Below the pieces are notes generated by a model. The model ran no database searches, had not been told where the DNA came from, and was given only the letters and a program-made list of their open reading frames with translations. A program made the translations under genes and the position numbers. Positions 1-10,020 of a stretch of 64,000 nt of DNA are shown here, piece by piece (positions within the stretch are counted from its first letter, which is position 1; every line of letters begins with the position of its first letter). Origin of the DNA: Carnegiea gigantea (lineage: Eukaryota; Streptophyta; Magnoliopsida; Caryophyllales; Cactaceae). The stretch spans positions 1 to 64,000 of the forward strand of contig JAKOGI010001549.1 of the NCBI GenBank assembly GCA_029747015.1, read 5' to 3'.

Positions 1-329
<329 letters not shown>

Positions 330-553
330 TGGAGTTCCTTTCATTGAGGAGTTATATTTACCTCTTTAGAATTGGTAAGTTCAAAAGTTAAGTTTATATT
401 TTGAAGTCCATGGAAAGGGAGAGGTGAAGTGGTAATGAATATGTGCCATTTTTATGTCCTGTCACTTATGCAGAAAATTAAGTATTATCAATTCTTTGAT
501 TTACCATCGCTTATTGCTTGCTAATTTCTTCTGTATTCAGACTTGTTTTGCCT

Positions 554-713
554 AATATTCTTTATGTAAACTCTCCAATTCAGAATAGTTTCGGGGGGTA
601 AACTCCAGTCATTAGCTTCTCATGTAAACTAATCATATTCTTTGTGGAAACTCTCCAATTTGGAACCTTTTCGGGGGGGAAACTCCAGTTATTAGCTTCT
701 CTAATAAACTGAT
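554..713. repeat. 80-bp tandem duplication
   Basis: Two adjacent copies (554-633 and 634-713) share ATATTCTTTNTG, AAACTCTCCAATT, TTTCGGGGGG and AAACTCCAGT-ATTAGCTTCT at a period of exactly 80 bp. It lies in what would be intron 1 or the 3' flank of the minus-strand tubby-like gene. The rest of 327-1201 shows no exon I can recognise; I looked for the next tubby exon on the minus strand and did not find it. Confidence 0.8.
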
Positions 714-1201
714 ATATCCATGACCAGCACGAAAGGGTGCCATGAGAATACGCAATAAACTTTTGTTAAAGATATCGTCATGTGGTTGCCTGAATTGCTT
801 GAAAGCCAAAAATTTCTTTAGAAAATGCAATTGCTTTGATGGAATGTATATAGATAATGTGGTGTCCTTCAAGTGAAATGCAAGATGTTTTTTTGAAGTC
901 TTTTTCCTCCTGTTCTTAAAAGTAAGCAATTAACTTCTATAACTAATCAATTTCCACAAATAATAAGTAACTCCATTTCGCTGAGTTCCCCTAATCATTT
1001 TCGTAATGTACTTGAATATGATATTCTACAAAACTAAGCATTTTATCAAACTAAATCACTTGCAATTAATGATATGCAACAAATTTTGGCTTGACTTGTA
1101 ACTCAAATGCATATGTTTCTAGTTGCTGGAAAACTTATTAAATTAGCAATGAGCTAACTACTAATCTGATCATAAATAGAAATGGGTTGCAGTTATCAAA
1201 C

Positions 1202-1549
1202 CTGCTTCAAGAATATAGGGTATGTCGACTTGCCCGAAACCTCTGCAGTTTTCACAATCTCATTCATAATCTCTCTCCAACTCCTGCATGCACCAGCACA
1301 AGCGACAACATGCCGCCTGAGAGGCCAGCTGGTCTCAGACACCTCTATTCTCATCAGCACATCTCTCAAGAGCTCAGGAGACATGTTAGCCCAGCAACTC
1401 TGCTTCAAAGCATCAACCGAGACCAATCTATCTTGAACGACCCGTTGGGAGCTCGATCAAAGTCCATACCCTAACTTCACTTCAAATCCTTTCCTAGACA
1501 TACTCCCAAACTCCCCTTTCATGTCCTGTAAGATGCTTTTAACAGACAT
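1202..1549 (-). pseudogene. Tubby-like F-box protein, coding exon 1 with premature stop
   Basis: Plant tubby-like proteins (TLPs) couple an N-terminal F-box, which recruits SCF ubiquitin ligase, to a C-terminal tubby domain that binds membrane phosphoinositides. The minus frame begins MSVKSILQDMKGEFGSMSRK, the typical TLP start, and continues into an F-box reading WANMSPELLRDVLMRIE and VVACAGACRSWREIMNEIV, ending at SLKQ. A GT donor follows directly (1201-1200), where the first coding intron of plant TLP genes lies. Codon 31 is TGA (1459-1457) where relatives have Arg, consistent with CGA to TGA; the frame stays open on both sides. No tubby domain is seen before the window edge. Most likely a pseudogene or truncated copy; a sequencing error or downstream re-initiation are alternatives. 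The start was chosen by family similarity; an upstream in-frame ATG at 1729 is in the leader. Confidence 0.85.
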
Positions 1550-2200
1550 TGTTCTTTGCTTCCCTGTACACCTTGATGTCACATAATTTTCGCCAACATA
1601 CATCAAATCACCTCGGCCCCACATTGAAATAAGCACCTTATACATGATTCTAACACTGACATAATAAAAACCTTTACTTCTAGGAAGTAACCCACATATT
1701 AAAACAAGTCTAGAGAAGATCCTAGACAACGAGGATAAGCTAACTAGCAGCGATCAGAGAAGGCCCATAGCACAAAATAGGACAAAATCAATACTCAGAT
1801 GTTATTGCTAGCCATCACAATCAATGAGCAAATTTGTAGCACAGCACACTAATTTCTTCCCTGATAACGTTGTTAACATAGATAAAGACCCAAATCTGTA
1901 AATCAAAAGCTTGATATTTCTCACCACAACAGCAGAGCATCGAGGTAGCTTCCATCACAAATCCCCAAATCATAATCATAAAAAGAGTAAAACTTTGAGC
2001 TCGATAACAAATACCTGAACTCCACCAAGTACCAACCACCAGGAGGACAAGTACACTTTAGCGCCCATTTGACATTCGATGACATTTACAATTTTTTTCT
2101 TCTTTGTCCTCAGCTAGTAGAGTTAGAGAGAGAAGGGGGAGGGGACATTTTTAGGGTTTGTAGAAGCTAAAGATGTGAGTGGGAGTGCATCTGAGTCTGC
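1550..2200 (-). promoter_or_regulatory. 5' UTR, probable leader intron and promoter of the tubby-like gene
   Basis: On the minus strand a CT-rich leader (about 2160-2100) is followed by GTTCAG|GTAT at 2020-2011, a plausible leader-intron donor. Candidate acceptors (AG) lie just before the ATG at 1549. Leader introns are common in plant TLP genes. An ACGTG core lies near 2215. Retention of promoter and leader argues for a once-complete or DNA-duplicated gene rather than a processed copy. Confidence 0.5.
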
Positions 2201-3289
2201 AGTGTTCTTCCTTTTACGTGTTTGGGGAACCAGCTTGATGGATGGATGAAAAAGTGGTTCCTTCATGTTATGCCCTTTTGTTTTTCCTTTTTTATTTTAT
2301 TTCATTTTTTAAAATTTCCCATCCCCTTGTATTCCCCTTCCTTTTTTTCTTTTTTTGAAATTTTTTGACAATAATATATTTTACTTTGGGTATATTAGTT
2401 GATAATATTTTCAACTTTCAATTTGGGTATCAATACATTGTAGCATTAGCTTATTTACTATTTGAAGGTACTTTAATTGGGTGATCCAAGTTTATATCAA
2501 ACATATGTAGTTGCATACACTTAAAAATATAAACATTTTAAATATATGTAATTGCATATTATTATGAAATTGTTGCATCACACCAAGTTAACACACCTTC
2601 AAACTCATTCTTGGTATATAAACAATAAATATGTCAAAAATGCAGTGTACAAACGTCCAAGTTTAAAGTTTAGAATATTATTGTCCAATTTCTCTAAAAT
2701 ACAATGTATTATCATCGGGAATTCTCCCCTTTTTTGTAAGAAAGGTAAGAAATATGCTCTAAGTAACCTTTCTCTTAAAAGCACTCCCTAAATTATCCCC
2801 ATGTAAGATTTGAAATAGGCCCTCATAAGGGACCCTATTTCACGCAGTTGTAGAATGTAAAGATAATCCATATTTATCCAACTGATTGACTGCACACTTT
2901 CTCAGCCTAAAAATATGAAGAAAAATAACGTTGTTACATAATTGATGGTAAGTGTGAATATCTTGAATGAAAACTAAAATCTCCTATGGAACTTGCATAT
3001 AACCTTGAACTACTTGGATGAATATTTTGTTGTCTCCTTCTATGTTGACGTTAATAAACATACTTATGCTATGGCTTTGATTTTGTTTCTCGTATATACT
3101 GCTTCCGCTACTAAAATTGGTAGTGTTTCTAAGTTGATTATTGCTGCCGGAATGAACCTTCTTTCCCTATTATGGATGATGAATTATTCTACTACACCTC
3201 TCGAAGTTTTAGATCCATTAAAATTGAGTTTGACGAATCCTTCTTGTGAGTTGCTCCTTGCTATCTAGTGCTATCTAGTGAGTCTTCAT
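2201..3289. other. Intergenic, nothing recognised
   Basis: AT-rich sequence with T-runs at 2280-2370. A 91-codon plus frame at 2993-3268 has no similarity I recognise and no codon character of a gene. Short repeats such as GTGCTATCTA at 3255-3280 are the only local structure. Confidence 0.5.
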
Positions 3290-4294
3290 GTGGTTAGAGG
3301 CTGAAAGATTTGGGTTTGGTGGTTAGAGTGTTTGTGTGAGTTTGTGTTTCATGCGCTATTAAGGGCTATTTTTTTCTAGTCTTATCAAGATGACTCCTGG
3401 ATTAGGTATCTCATTTCGAAGCCCCATAGTATTTTTTGCTTTCCATATACTCTTTGGTAGAGCAACTAATCTATAGGGGTGGTTGCCCTGACATTAGAGA
3501 GCACTTGTGATATACCACTTCGCATGTTAGTTAGGAAATTCGTGTTAATCCAATTATCAACTACTCCAAATATTGTGGCAAACAACACAATGTAAAACAC
3601 AAGCAACCATTATCTTCAATCTCTGATTGTCAGAAGGGCATAGCATGTCAATATGCACATGCCTCCTAAAAAGGGTTCATTTGGTCAGAAGGAATGCATG
3701 GCAAAGTAGTCATAGAAACTATTTTACTAGGCATAACATCTAAAGTTCAAAACCATTTACTCCACAAGGGTGGATTTGTGAGATCCAACCAGTGTGCTAC
3801 CTGAGTTGTAGTCTTAATGATAAGTTGACCATTCCTTGAGAGTTCGTAACATATAGAGTTAATGATTGAACTATGAGTATATGCATTGGAAAAATTAACT
3901 TTAAGTGTATTGTCCACCAACAAAGTTTGGCAATGTTATATTCCCTACTAACTATAATGAAGTGTGATACCTTAAGAGAGGCATCAATGAGAGAGAGCTC
4001 ATTTATATAGAGCAAGTTAGCTAAACTATCATTAGCATAATTGTAGTTTAGCTAGAATTAATGTTTGCTCCGTTCCCAACTTTCCAACCAATTCCTTTTT
4101 AAAGTTGGTGATGAATTTTAATTATATACTTCTAGGCCCAAGAATTCATTTTCTTTGGTTGCATGACAAAGAAGTTCTCATGAAGTGGTATTTCCCTTGA
4201 ATATGCTCGACCCAAAGGCCTCGCCATGAAATATTTATCAAGTTAATTTATACCAAAAAGCATTGTTAACTACTTCCATTTTCCTTAGCCAAAG
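3290..4294 (-). mobile_element. L1-type LINE, piece 3 (3' part of ORF2)
   Basis: This is the downstream continuation of the LINE at 22280-24278. Next to the element A boundary the minus strand reads LWLRKMEVVNNAFWYKIN, the region plant LINE ORF2 proteins carry after RT and before the zf-RVT domain. Near 3480-3390 it reads ALPKSIWKAKNTMG, like the IWKARN motif of LINE C-termini. Several frameshifts and stops intervene. The 3' end and poly(A) are not clear. Identity rests on continuity across element A as much as on local similarity. Confidence 0.6.
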
Positions 4295-5923
4295 TGTATG
4301 ATAATTTCGAATGCAAAATATATATAGCAAGTGTAAGACTTTGGTCATAGTACTTGACGGTCGTTTACTCAAGGATGAGGATGAGATCAAGGTCACTAAA
4401 TACGAAAATAACTAATCGAGCATCAATCTAAACTAATGAAAATCATAAACATCTAAAATTATAAATCTTAAATGGTTTTAATTCTAAATAATCACTGCCT
4501 ATTGACATTGATTTCATAAGATCTAGGTAATTTTAAGATAACAAAGCAACTCAAATATAACTAACCACATTATCTAAGTAAACAAGATTAAAAAAACATA
4601 AAGTGATCAAGTAACTCAAGAAAGCAAGAATGAATGTGCAACAAATGAAATAAGAGACCCAAACTGTGAGCAAAATCAGAAGAATGAGAATTGTGGACTT
4701 TGAAATTAAACACCCAAACAACCAAAAATTTGGTTTGATCACCTGAGGTTTTGAAATAATCCAAGCTCACCGCATGAGTTAAGCTAACATCTCCTAAACT
4801 TAAACCCAACAGCATCTAGAACTAACGTTTGCCAAACAGGCATACAAAATAAGCATAACAGTTGAGGGGGGAAGATTCAGGGGCTTTACTACCAATGAGC
4901 TCAACCCTATCTTAAGCCACCTCAATTAATGGAGGTCACCTAGCCATGCCCAAATTGAGAAATAGAGGCAGTGAAAGATGAAGAAACAGTGGAAGTCAGG
5001 GGAAGGGGAAGGCAAAGATTCACCCAACATCGAGCGGATTCAAAATAGGTCATTGCAAAGTTCAACTCAACACTAAAAAATTCAACATTCAAATACTCGA
5101 AATTGCAAGCTAGAATTCAGATACTTGAAATTAAAAACCTTAATACTTGAAACCCTAATACTCAAAATTCAAATACTCAAAATTAAAACCCTAATCATCT
5201 AGCTACAAATTGACAATAAATTGGAACAACACAACCCAAAACCTCCAATTTGAACCTTCAAACAATCTAACCCTTTGAAATTTAATCTCGAAAGTGAAAA
5301 CTGAATCCTAAAATCTATCCAATGAAATTGAAAATTTGATCCTAAAAATCTAAAAACTAATAAGAAACCCTAATTGAAACCTAGATTCCCTCCGTCTGGC
5401 GCTGTGACCTTCCTTTATACTCGAACTGACTTCATCTTAGTTGTCGATCTCGCCCCCAAAGTAGACGGTAGAGATTATGTGCTGGCTGTGGTAAGCTGAC
5501 ATTTTGGGGTGGTGGATGAGGATGAAGATAATGTGTGCTAGTGGTGCTCGATGATGATATTGTTGTGGTCTGTCGAAGAGAGAGAAAGAAGAATGGGGGG
5601 TATACTGGGTTTTCTAGGCCGAGAGAAGAGAGAAGGAAATGAGAAATAAAAGGGTGGGGGGACGTCATGTGCTACACGCGTGGGTTACCTGGGTTATTTA
5701 GGTTTTTTTCCTTTTATTTTTATTTTTCTTCCTAATGGGTTGTAAGAGAGAATGGGCTGAGGACTCTCGGTTGGGTTTGAATCAATTTTGGTCTAATCTT
5801 TCATTTTCGAGATTTCTTCATCTTTTTTCACATTTTTCCCGAATTATTCAATATCTAAAAACAAAATAAAATCAAATAAAAATCTAAAAATAACAATTAT
5901 TTTGCGCATAAATTAAACATAAG
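4295..5923 (-). repeat. Element A 3' LTR, main part (rest at 16912-16946)
   Basis: Aligns over its length with 20705-22279, including the leading TGTA-GATAATTT-GAATG, a repeated AAAACCCTAATACTTGAAA-type AC-rich stretch (5090-5360; 21430-21690) and the final TATAAGGGTA-TGTATAAATAG. The LARD inserted 35 bp before the LTR end. Small proline/serine-rich frames (5432-5668) occur in both LTRs and are not genes. Confidence 0.88.
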
Positions 5924-6279
5924 TGTAAGACCCACCTTCGTTATTTTTACGTTAAGTTGCCTGGCTTGCTTTTACGTTATGAAATCGTATTTTTAGTAAC
6001 TGTGTGAGTTTTTAACGATTAAATTCATTAAAAAGAACGATTATTTGATTAACGCTATTATCGATGTTACTTATTTATAAAATTATCGAATCAACGCTAA
6101 ACCGAGTTTTTAAAATCGTTTTTCGTTTTACTTGGTTGAATCCCAAAGTTTAAACTGAAATATTGACTGTAGGTCGTTTCGATTCAGGTTTAGCCTGACC
6201 ATTAGCAAGTACGGGATCGGGATTCAGTTGAATGATGTTAATTGAGTCAAAAAAAAAAAAACACAAAAGGGAGGGGGGC

Positions 6280-6660
6280 CTGTTATCGGGTCACAGAGAA
6301 CCCGACCCCCTCCCCTTCCTCCCTCTCTCGCACCTCGCTCTCTCTCTCCTTCGCACCTCGCTCTCTCTCTCTCTCGCGGGTCACCGGTCGCCGCCTGGCG
6401 TCACCGCCGGCCATCACGTGTCACCGGCGAGAGAAGGAGCCGTCTGGCCTCACCCACGCGTCGCCAGCCACCCCAAACACTGCCAGTCTTCCTTCCCCAC
6501 GTCACACGATCGAGCCAGCTCACAAACCACGCGTCTAATGCCTGAAAACCACCACCCACGTGCCGGGTTCTGGCGAGCCACGACCCTCTCCACCTCCTCT
6601 ATAAATCTGGGGGTCGAATTCGACCCCAGACAACCCCAACTGCGACCAAATCGAAGCTAG
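6280..6660 (+). promoter_or_regulatory. LARD LTR promoter region (GC-rich island, G-boxes, TATA)
   Basis: A GC-rich stretch in an otherwise AT-rich LTR carries a (CT)n pyrimidine tract (6325-6375), two CACGTG G-box cores (6415-6420 and 6557-6562) and a TATA box TATAAAT at 6600-6606. The same island with both CACGTG cores lies in the 3' LTR at about 13190-13560. G-box and pyrimidine-tract signals are common in plant promoters; the island is the likely U3 promoter. Confidence 0.7.
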
Positions 6661-6994
6661 GGTTTCGGGTTTTGGGAGTAGCCGAGCCTGGGACGAGTTC
6701 AAGGGAATTTTGGGCGTGAATTGCTACCAATTTAGTGGGTAATGAAGCGATTCTAGGTGGGTGTTCTCGCCTCCTAAGTTATTACTATTTTCGAAGTTAA
6801 TTTTCAGCAGATTGATGTTGCATGTCAAGTTAGGGTTTGTTAAATTCGTTAGAAATGACAAGAAATAAGTTATTCATGCTTAGGCTCGAATCAATTGGTT
6901 GTTTCATGCCTGAAATTGAGAATCGATGTGAATTCTGTACATAAACCGTAGTCTTGCATGAACAGTGAATTCGAATTTATATGGACATATTTAA

Positions 6995-7530
6995 CTTCGA
7001 ATCGAGTTAATGAGTTATTGTTTAAAACGGAATTAAAATCGAAGTTAATTTAACGTATTTAGTTTCGATTCGAGTTAATGAGTTATTGTTTAAAACGGAA
7101 TTAAAATCGAAGTTAATTTAACGTATTTAGCTTCGATTTGAGTTAATGAGTTATTGTTTAAAAACGGAATTAAAATCGAAGTTAATTTAACATATTTAGC
7201 TTCGAATCGAGTTAATGAGTTATTGTTTGAAAAGGGATTAGAAACAAAGTTAGTTTGATATGTTTAGCATCAATTCGAATCCATGAATGTAAATCATGCT
7301 TGAGATATTAATTCGAAATTAGTTTAACGTGTTTAGCATCGATTGAAGTTAATGAGTTAATGTATGAAAATGAATTAATCCCGAAGTTATATGAACATGT
7401 TTAGGTTCGATTCGAGTTAAACTAACTAATGCATGTAAACGAATTAAATTCGAAATTATTGAAATATGTTTAGCTTTCATTCGAACCCTTTTAAGCACAT
7501 TCATACTTAGGAAAGTTACTTCGAAATGCA
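6995..7530 (+). repeat. 67-70-bp tandem array in LARD LTR
   Basis: Units start at 6995, 7063, 7131, 7200 and 7268 and decay towards ~7530. Each carries CTTCGATTCGAGTTAATGAG followed by a TTGTTTAAAACGGAATTAAA block. The same array is in the 3' LTR from 13895. The first four units are nearly identical, suggesting recent local expansion in the parent LTR. Confidence 0.9.
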
Positions 7531-8162
7531 TCGTATATGTTTAGAATCAAATTATGTTTGATTTACTGAATAAAATGTTGTCGATTTATGGATAAATGTG
7601 GCTATATGTATGCTTGTTGTAACACACCGCTGAATGGTGTTGGTTGCTCAGGTAAGAGCCTAAACCTTACTCCCTTTTATATAAGCGAATAGGATAATAT
7701 GTTGTGATTAATGAATCGATGAATCGACTTGGTAGTTGGATGGTTTGAGGAAAGAATTATGAGCGTTCGAGGTCCTGTGGTACGGTGCTTGTGAGGAGGG
7801 AGTTCGGGTTGTGAAATTACCGCAATCGTGTGAATTGCGAGGCCATGTGTGGCTCATTGTGTTGAAATGATTACGAAGTGTTTAAATGTGGTATGTGTAT
7901 ACCCTTTTCCTTGTATGTTTAAAATGTAACATGTGTGTGGAAGGGTGATGTTTTAGCAAATGACTCTTCATGTGTTTTAAATGAATAATAGCCACGTCTA
8001 GTAACGAGCTATGGCCTATTTTAGCTATTCAAATAGTGTTTGGGAGGAATCCCCAAAACGTTTTTAACAAAAGGGAGATGGGAATTATACGTTGAATGAT
8101 TTTATTTTTTGAAACACAAAATTACTAGCAGTTATGGCCGATACGCTTTAAGTGGCTAAGAT

Positions 8163-8358
8163 GATGTGCAGTGGACACTATGTTATGAATGTTGACTACC
8201 TAGGGATTTCGTCCTGGTACTAGGAAGCCCTAGAAGACGCTTACGAGGGTAATTGTCCAAGATGTGCTGTGGACACTATGTTATGAATGTTGACTACCTA
8301 GGGATTTCGTCCTGGTACTAGGAAACCCTAGAAGACCCTTACGAGGGTAATGGTCCAA
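8163..8358 (+). repeat. 98-bp tandem duplication in LARD LTR
   Basis: Two copies (8163-8260, 8261-8358) share GTGGACACTATGTTATGAAT and CCTAGGGATTTCGTCCTGGT. The pair is also in the 3' LTR (15063, 15161). The related solo LTR at 28907-32283 has only one diverged copy near 31150-31260, so the duplication is specific to the LARD lineage. Confidence 0.88.
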
Positions 8359-10002
8359 TATGTTTATGTAGCCATCCCGGGAGTAAGAGCTTAAGCGTGA
8401 GCGTTAGGTCTCACTATGGGGTCGAGAATAGTTCTAACCTAATCAGCACCCTGTAATGATCTTATGCCAGAAGTACTTTCGTACTAAGTTAAGAAAAGCA
8501 ATTGGCCCTTTGCCATTTTTAAACGATTAAAAAGGAAAGGAAGTTCTTTTTATGGGCTCAAAAGGCTATATGGAATGATGTACGAAAAGCTTATAAGGGT
8601 CGTTACACGACCAAATGAAATGAAACTTCCTTTGAAGACTAAGACAACGTTTTCAACGAAAGAAAGAAAGCTTTCAATGAGTGAGTTATGAAATGATCCT
8701 CAAGCATGTTTGAATGTGGATTCTTAGCCTATGTATTAAAGGAAAGCTTTCAATGGATGCATTATGAATGATTCTTAAGTATGGTTGAACGTGGATTCTA
8801 ATCTTATGTGGCATCATTCTAATCCATAGCAAATCTGTCTGATTTAAAGTGTATGAGATGAGAAAGAAAGTTATAGCACGTTAAAAATTCCATAAATGAA
8901 GGCGTCTCTTCCTAAAAGATTGAACGTTGATATGTGAATAGCATGCGAGGGTGTCATATAGCATGATATGATCTTTAAAGGTACTTAAATGCTTGATATG
9001 TGTTTATGTGTGTGATTTGTATATTATATGAATGAAATGCCAAGAAAAGTGTATTTATGAAAAGGGATAGCCTTATATACACATCATATGATTGAGGGTT
9101 CATGTGTAGTTCAAATGGAGTATTAGGAAGTTATGTTATGAAAAGAAAAGATCCTTATACTTAGCCTTCGATACTCACGTGCCTAACTGCTTGCTAGTAA
9201 AGAACTCCGTCGTTGAGGAACCTAGAAATATGATTGAATGGTCGAAGTGAAGTTTATGTTTAGTGATCCTCCCATAAAGGTTCTATGAATATCTATTATG
9301 ATAGTAGAGTATGGAAACGTGATATGTGACTACTAAAGATAGTATTGCCTGCAACGGTTTTGGTTTTAAGGGGGTTGGGGAACACTCACTGAGCGTGTGG
9401 TTGCTCATCCCATTACTCTTTCCCCTTTTCCCCAGGTTTTCTATCTGACGGGAAGAAGTTAAGTCAGTTAAGTCTAGAAGGAACCTATTGTTGCTTACAA
9501 GGCGTCATATGTGCTCATTTAAAGGGATCTTACGCGTTTAATGAAGTCATGTAATGTGCTCTTAGTTAATAAAGGTCTGTAAACGATTATTCTAGTTCAT
9601 GTAATGCATATGATATAAAGGTCGCTCTGTATGGCCGTCTGAGCCAACCATGAAGTTAATTAGATGTCTTCTTGGTTAAATTTAGTTATGTTTTGGGATG
9701 TAAATCTTAATGCTCCGATTTTGTTAACCATTGAGTTGTATCTTCCATTTCTTCTTTATTCATGAATCAATCTGGTTGGTGTACTCCGAGCAAGTGGCTC
9801 GTTGAGTTATGAACTCCGGCGTGTGGCCGTTGAGCTATGTTTTATATGTTTATGCTTCCGTTAATCTATAGGGACTTATTGTAAGGCGTTTAGCCTGGAA
9901 ACGGTCAGTTTTCAGAGGAAACTCTGCCCGTTTCATCCCAGAATTTAAGTAAGAAGTTAGGAAAAACGTAACGCTTCTGACCTAGGGGCTGGGGGTGTTA
10001 CA

Positions 10003-10020
10003 TTGATAGTATCAGAGCAA
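10003..10020 (+). other. LARD primer-binding site, tRNA-Met type
   Basis: Directly after the 5' LTR the sequence reads TTGATAGTATCAGAGCAA. The core TAGTATCAGAGC differs by one base from the initiator tRNA-Met site TGGTATCAGAGC used by chromoviruses. Confidence 0.8.

Larger units (their letters stand above)
5924..10002 (+). repeat. LARD 5' LTR
   Basis: 4079 bp. Contains a purine run near 6248, a GC-rich promoter-like island (6280-6660), a 67-70-bp tandem array (6995-~7530) and a 98-bp tandem pair (8163-8358). Frames inside the GC-rich island (6232-6660, 142 codons) read low-complexity Ser/Arg/Pro and recur broken in the 3' LTR, so they are not genes. Confidence 0.92.

Noticed and set aside
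2993..3268. 91-codon plus frame with hydrophobic stretches
   Set aside because: No recognisable family, no splice or promoter context; left as intergenic.
6232..6660. 142-codon frame (and 13134-13460 relatives) in the LARD LTR
   Set aside because: GC-rich promoter island; the frame is not kept between the two LTRs and the product is low complexity.
6995..7530. Regular repeats as a CRISPR-like array
   Set aside because: Contiguous 68-bp tandem units without spacers, inside an LTR of a plant element.
10003..10020. tRNA-like words at the primer sites
   Set aside because: Only the 12-18 bases complementary to tRNA 3' ends are present; no tRNA gene fold surrounds them.
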